This document shows positions 60,999 through 64,000 of a stretch of 64,000 nucleotides of DNA, piece after piece. The stretch is from an uncultured Muribaculaceae bacterium (lineage in GTDB: Bacteria > Bacteroidota > Bacteroidia > Bacteroidales > Muribaculaceae): contig CAJTYH010000007.1 of assembly GCA_910583675.1 (NCBI GenBank), forward strand, positions 11,327 to 75,326. Direction: 5' to 3'. Position 1 is the first letter of the stretch, and every line of letters starts with the position of its first letter. The notes under the pieces were generated by a model. The model was not told the DNA's origin and did no database searches. It saw nothing but the letters and a program-made list of their open reading frames with translations. Both the position numbers and the translations under genes were made by a program.

Positions 60999-63845
60999 AT
61001 GAGACATCGATTTCTCGCATTGAGCCTGGCGGCAGCCGTTACCGTGGCTCAATCGGCAGCCGTGGAGATATACGGCTATCAGACATGGGAGCCCATGACC
61101 GACACCCCATTTCGCGGCCCAATCCACTTTGACTCCGCGAATCCATCAGATGCCGTGCACATAGCAGACTGCTCCGACATGGGAGTGGTTTACGGAGGTT
61201 TCTATCACAACTACCACTGGTATGGACAGGCAATAGTAAAAGGCACCTCATCCTCTGTGGACGGCCTGTATGAGATAGACATGAACACCGGGGAGCGTAC
61301 CCTCATTGCAAAGGGAGGTGCGAAGATGATAGACCTCACCTACGACTATTCCACGGACAAAGTCTTCGGCATACGTTCAGGCAACTCATGGCTCGCGGAA
61401 TTCAATCCCCAGACCGGAGGAAGCGAACTCATAGGAAAATTCACAGATGCCGGCGAGGATGTTTACATGCTTGCCATAGCGGCTTCCATCGACGGAACCC
61501 TCTATGGCGTGTCCTCCTCCGACAAACTTTACAGGATCAACCCTGAGAATGGAGCCTTAACACTCGTGGGAGCGCTTGGCGTAGATGCCGCATTCGACCA
61601 GACAATGGCGTTCGACTACTCCAGCGGCATCCTCTATTGGGCAAACAACGGCGACTACACGCTGTACACCATTGACGTGGAGACCGGAAAAGCCACCGAG
61701 ATAGCACCCATTGGCAAGAATGAGCTTTCGAGCATGGGATCGCTCTTCATCCCATACATAAACGTCCCTGTCGGCGCTCCCGACCGTGTAACAGACGTGA
61801 AAGGCACCGGTGCGCTCACTTCGGCTTCCATCTCCTGGACATACCCCGTGGCAACCGCCCAGGGCGAACCGTTGCAGACGCTTGACGGTGTGATCATACG
61901 ACGCGACGGAGAAGAGATTGCCGATATAAAGGCATCCGCCGAGCTTATGGGGAAGGAAGGCACATTCGTAGACGAGAACCTTGTCCCCGACAAGGAGTAC
62001 AGCTATGAAATAATCCCATACAACAGTGCCGGGCGTGGCGGATGCGACTCCAGAAAACTGACCCTCCGCATAGGTCAGGATCTGCCGGGAGCCGTCAAGG
62101 GCTTCCGGGTAGAATCGGGCGACGGCAAAGCGATCCTCTCATGGCTCGCCCCGGAGGCCGGAGCCACAGGCGGGGTATTTGACCCATCCGGCATCATTGG
62201 ATACGAGATAAGCCGAAATGGCCAGATCGTAGCAGACATCCCAGCCACGCAACTGTCATATGAGGACGAAGTGCCGTTCGGGCGCTATTCCTACACCGTC
62301 ACCCCCAAGGCTTCCGCTGGTTTGGGAACCCCTGCCACCGTTGAAAACGTCCTTGTGAAACCGTCGGCCTGGGTAATAATGGAGGACGGAGAAGCGGCAC
62401 TCCAACCCGGAATAGAATACAAGTTCTACGACGAGGGCGGCCCCGATGCCAATTACTACAACTCCCGTAAATATACCCTTGTGGTAGCCCCAGCCGTTGA
62501 AAACGCCTTTATTTCCGTAGACTTCACCAAGTTCAACGTGGAGACCTATGGAGACTATCTCAGCATATATGACGGACGGGGAACGGACGATGAACGCCTG
62601 ATCGGCAAATTCGCCTCCACCACCCTTCCTGCAGGGCTTGCCCACATAGAATCATCCACGGAAGACGGATGCCTCACCTTCCTGTTCTACTCAGACCTCA
62701 TTGAAAGCGCACCCGGTTGGGAAGCCGACATCAAGGCTACCGCACGCCTTGAGCATGACCTTGAGGTGACATCATTCAACGCGCCTTCGGTAGCAGTAGC
62801 CGGCACCTCCTGCCGGTATGAAGTGACCGTGAGGAACAAGGGCACACATTCAGCCTCAGGATACAGCATCTCCCTCGTTGCGGGAGGCAACACACTGGCC
62901 ACGATTGACGGCACGGAGATACCCTCCGCAGCATCTGCAAGTTTCACGATAGAATACACCCCTGCGTCAGACGGGGATCTGGAGATATGCGCCAAAGTCA
63001 ACTACGAGGCAGACAACGATCCGGCAAACAACGTATCGTCCGTGCAGACGCAGAAGGTTCTGGCCGCCGGCTCCAAGTTCATAGACCTTTTCGCATCAGA
63101 TGAACAGGCCACCAACCTCTATGTGCTCCCCGCATCTTTCTTCGGATTTGAATCCATATCCCAGATCGTAATACCTGCCGAGGAGGTCGGTGACGGCAAG
63201 AACCTGCAGCTCTCAGCCATTTCATTCCCGCTCAACCTGTGCACGAACAGTTACATGCAAGTACCCTTCAAAGTATGGGTAGGAGAGACAGATCTTGCCG
63301 ACTTGACGGGAGGTGCCATCCCGGCATCACAGCTTACTGAAGTCTTCAACGGCTCTTCCGACATCCTCGCCGGAAGCGAGAGCCTTGATTTCACATTCCA
63401 GTCACCTTACACCTACACCGGTCGCAATCTGGTTGTCATGGTTCACAAACAGAAATCCACGACGAACAACAGCGGGATCGCATTCCGGGGCAGCTACGGA
63501 TACGACGAGAGCCACAACGATTGTTCCATCTTCGACTCACATTCCTACGAGGAAGATCCTGCATTTGATCCTGATGCGTCCTTCGGTTACAGTTCTCAGG
63601 ATATGCGACCCGACATGCGCCTCATGTTCAGTCCCGAAAAGGCCGGGATAGAGGAGGTTTCTGCCGAGGGAAGCAATCCTATAACCATTGTAGGCGACCG
63701 GATAAGCGCAACTGTGCCATTCAGCATCTATACCCCTGCGGGGATCCTTGTCTCGGAATGCGCCGCCGGAGAAAGCCATGTCCTTGCACCCGGTATCTAC
63801 ATAATCAAGACAGTTTCTCATTCTGCAAAAGCGACCATAAGGTAA
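60999..63845 (+). CDS. Large secreted surface protein: propeller-like, FN3, CUB-like and CARDB domains, C-terminal sorting tail
   Basis: A 948-aa exported protein (signal MRHRFLALSLAAAVTVAQSA). An N-terminal propeller-like part (about 25-250) repeats short blade motifs such as LYEIDMNTGERTLIAKGG, LAEFNPQTGGSELIGKF, LYRINPENGALTLVG and LYTIDVETGKATEI. Two FN3 domains follow (about 257-354 and 360-450), then a CUB-like domain (about 507-577, with YGDYLSIYDGRGTDDERLIG), a CARDB-type domain (about 587-687) and a jelly-roll region, ending with FSIYTPAGILVSE ... PGIYIIKTVSHSAKATIR. No catalytic residues are recognised; it is probably an adhesin or binding protein. Confidence 0.8.
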   Translation: MRHRFLALSLAAAVTVAQSAAVEIYGYQTWEPMTDTPFRGPIHFDSANPSDAVHIADCSDMGVVYGGFYHNYHWYGQAIVKGTSSSVDGLYEIDMNTGERTLIAKGGAKMIDLTYDYSTDKVFGIRSGNSWLAEFNPQTGGSELIGKFTDAGEDVYMLAIAASIDGTLYGVSSSDKLYRINPENGALTLVGALGVDAAFDQTMAFDYSSGILYWANNGDYTLYTIDVETGKATEIAPIGKNELSSMGSLFIPYINVPVGAPDRVTDVKGTGALTSASISWTYPVATAQGEPLQTLDGVIIRRDGEEIADIKASAELMGKEGTFVDENLVPDKEYSYEIIPYNSAGRGGCDSRKLTLRIGQDLPGAVKGFRVESGDGKAILSWLAPEAGATGGVFDPSGIIGYEISRNGQIVADIPATQLSYEDEVPFGRYSYTVTPKASAGLGTPATVENVLVKPSAWVIMEDGEAALQPGIEYKFYDEGGPDANYYNSRKYTLVVAPAVENAFISVDFTKFNVETYGDYLSIYDGRGTDDERLIGKFASTTLPAGLAHIESSTEDGCLTFLFYSDLIESAPGWEADIKATARLEHDLEVTSFNAPSVAVAGTSCRYEVTVRNKGTHSASGYSISLVAGGNTLATIDGTEIPSAASASFTIEYTPASDGDLEICAKVNYEADNDPANNVSSVQTQKVLAAGSKFIDLFASDEQATNLYVLPASFFGFESISQIVIPAEEVGDGKNLQLSAISFPLNLCTNSYMQVPFKVWVGETDLADLTGGAIPASQLTEVFNGSSDILAGSESLDFTFQSPYTYTGRNLVVMVHKQKSTTNNSGIAFRGSYGYDESHNDCSIFDSHSYEEDPAFDPDASFGYSSQDMRPDMRLMFSPEKAGIEEVSAEGSNPITIVGDRISATVPFSIYTPAGILVSECAAGESHVLAPGIYIIKTVSHSAKATIR

Positions 63846-63914
63846 GGGCTTACCTTATCATTACACCAGACAAGCGGTGTGCCGGAATCCACAAAAAATC
63901 CGGCACGCCGCTTG
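63837..63914 (+). terminator. Two hairpins after the large surface-protein gene
   Basis: ATAAGGTAAG/CTTACCTTAT (63837-63858) spans the stop codon, and CAAGCGGTGTGCCGGA (63871-63886) pairs with TCCGGCACGCCGCTTG (63899-63914) with one G-T pair. Neither has a T tract. The remaining bases to 64000 show no gene; TTAGAGGGTGTTTAATAACA near 63949 might be the edge of another element. Confidence 0.55.
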
Positions 63915-64000
63915 TGGCATATGCCCGCACATGCAGGTAAAAATGTCTTAGAGGGTGTTTAATAACAAGTGTTAACGCCACTACATAAAAAAAGCCTCCA

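Noticed and set aside
63949..64000. TTAGAGGGTGTTTAATAACA and following bases as the end of an insertion sequence
   Set aside because: No transposase or second inverted end is visible; the window stops before it could be tested.

Overview
The window looks like chromosomal DNA of a gut Bacteroidales bacterium, most likely a Muribaculaceae (S24-7) relative. Evidence: at least twenty promoters match the Bacteroidetes form (a -7 box TAnnTTTG, often with TTG 19-20 bp upstream), Shine-Dalgarno signals are weak, and the outer-membrane biogenesis genes (LptD, TonB-type barrel), GH78/GH32/GH43/GH2 enzymes and secreted proteins with C-terminal GLYIV/GVYLL-type sorting tails are typical of that group. 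The species call is inference; no marker rRNA is present.

Layout. 1-5.6 kb (+): end of fabH, then era, der, a DUF2284 metal-binding protein, a small membrane protein and gap (GAPDH). 5.7-15.2 kb: a secreted GH78 alpha-L-rhamnosidase (+), a TonB-type outer-membrane barrel (-), a DJ-1/YajL protein (+) and LptD (-), with a possible structured RNA between the last two. 15.4-17.5 kb (+): glycosyltransferase, DUF4286 protein, ruvC, ending in a long inverted repeat and a bidirectional terminator. 17.5-36.3 kb (all -): PpiD/SurA-like chaperone, metK with a SAM-II-like leader, an outer-membrane barrel, rsmA-mgtE-hypothetical, SGNH esterase, pyrG-yidC, ribH, a four-helix-bundle gene in a repeat-bounded cassette, SIS isomerase, recF-dciA-thioesterase, and rsmI-like/MBL/menA.

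36.4-46.7 kb (-) is an accessory carbohydrate block: a DUF4960 lipoprotein and a GH32 lipoprotein (fructan type, no SusC/SusD beside them), an SGNH plus glutaminase-like fusion protein, and two secreted proteins of unknown function. 46.8-52.3 kb (-) is a cvpA-sufBCDS block for Fe-S cluster assembly. 52.4-53.6 kb holds a candidate small RNA, tRNA-Pro(CGG) and a decayed MNT-HEPN toxin-antitoxin pair. 53.7-63.9 kb (+) is a second carbohydrate block: GH43 lipoprotein, sorting-domain protein, Asp-box propeller protein, secreted MBL-fold protein, GH2 enzyme and a large CUB/CARDB/FN3 surface protein.

The most unusual signals are regulatory or repetitive: the metK leader, a pyrG leader with three mutually exclusive pairings, low-complexity heptad arrays that supply the stop codons of flanking genes, a four-helix-bundle cassette with inverted heptad ends, a small RNA downstream of a G9 tract, and a 41-bp perfect inverted repeat after ruvC.
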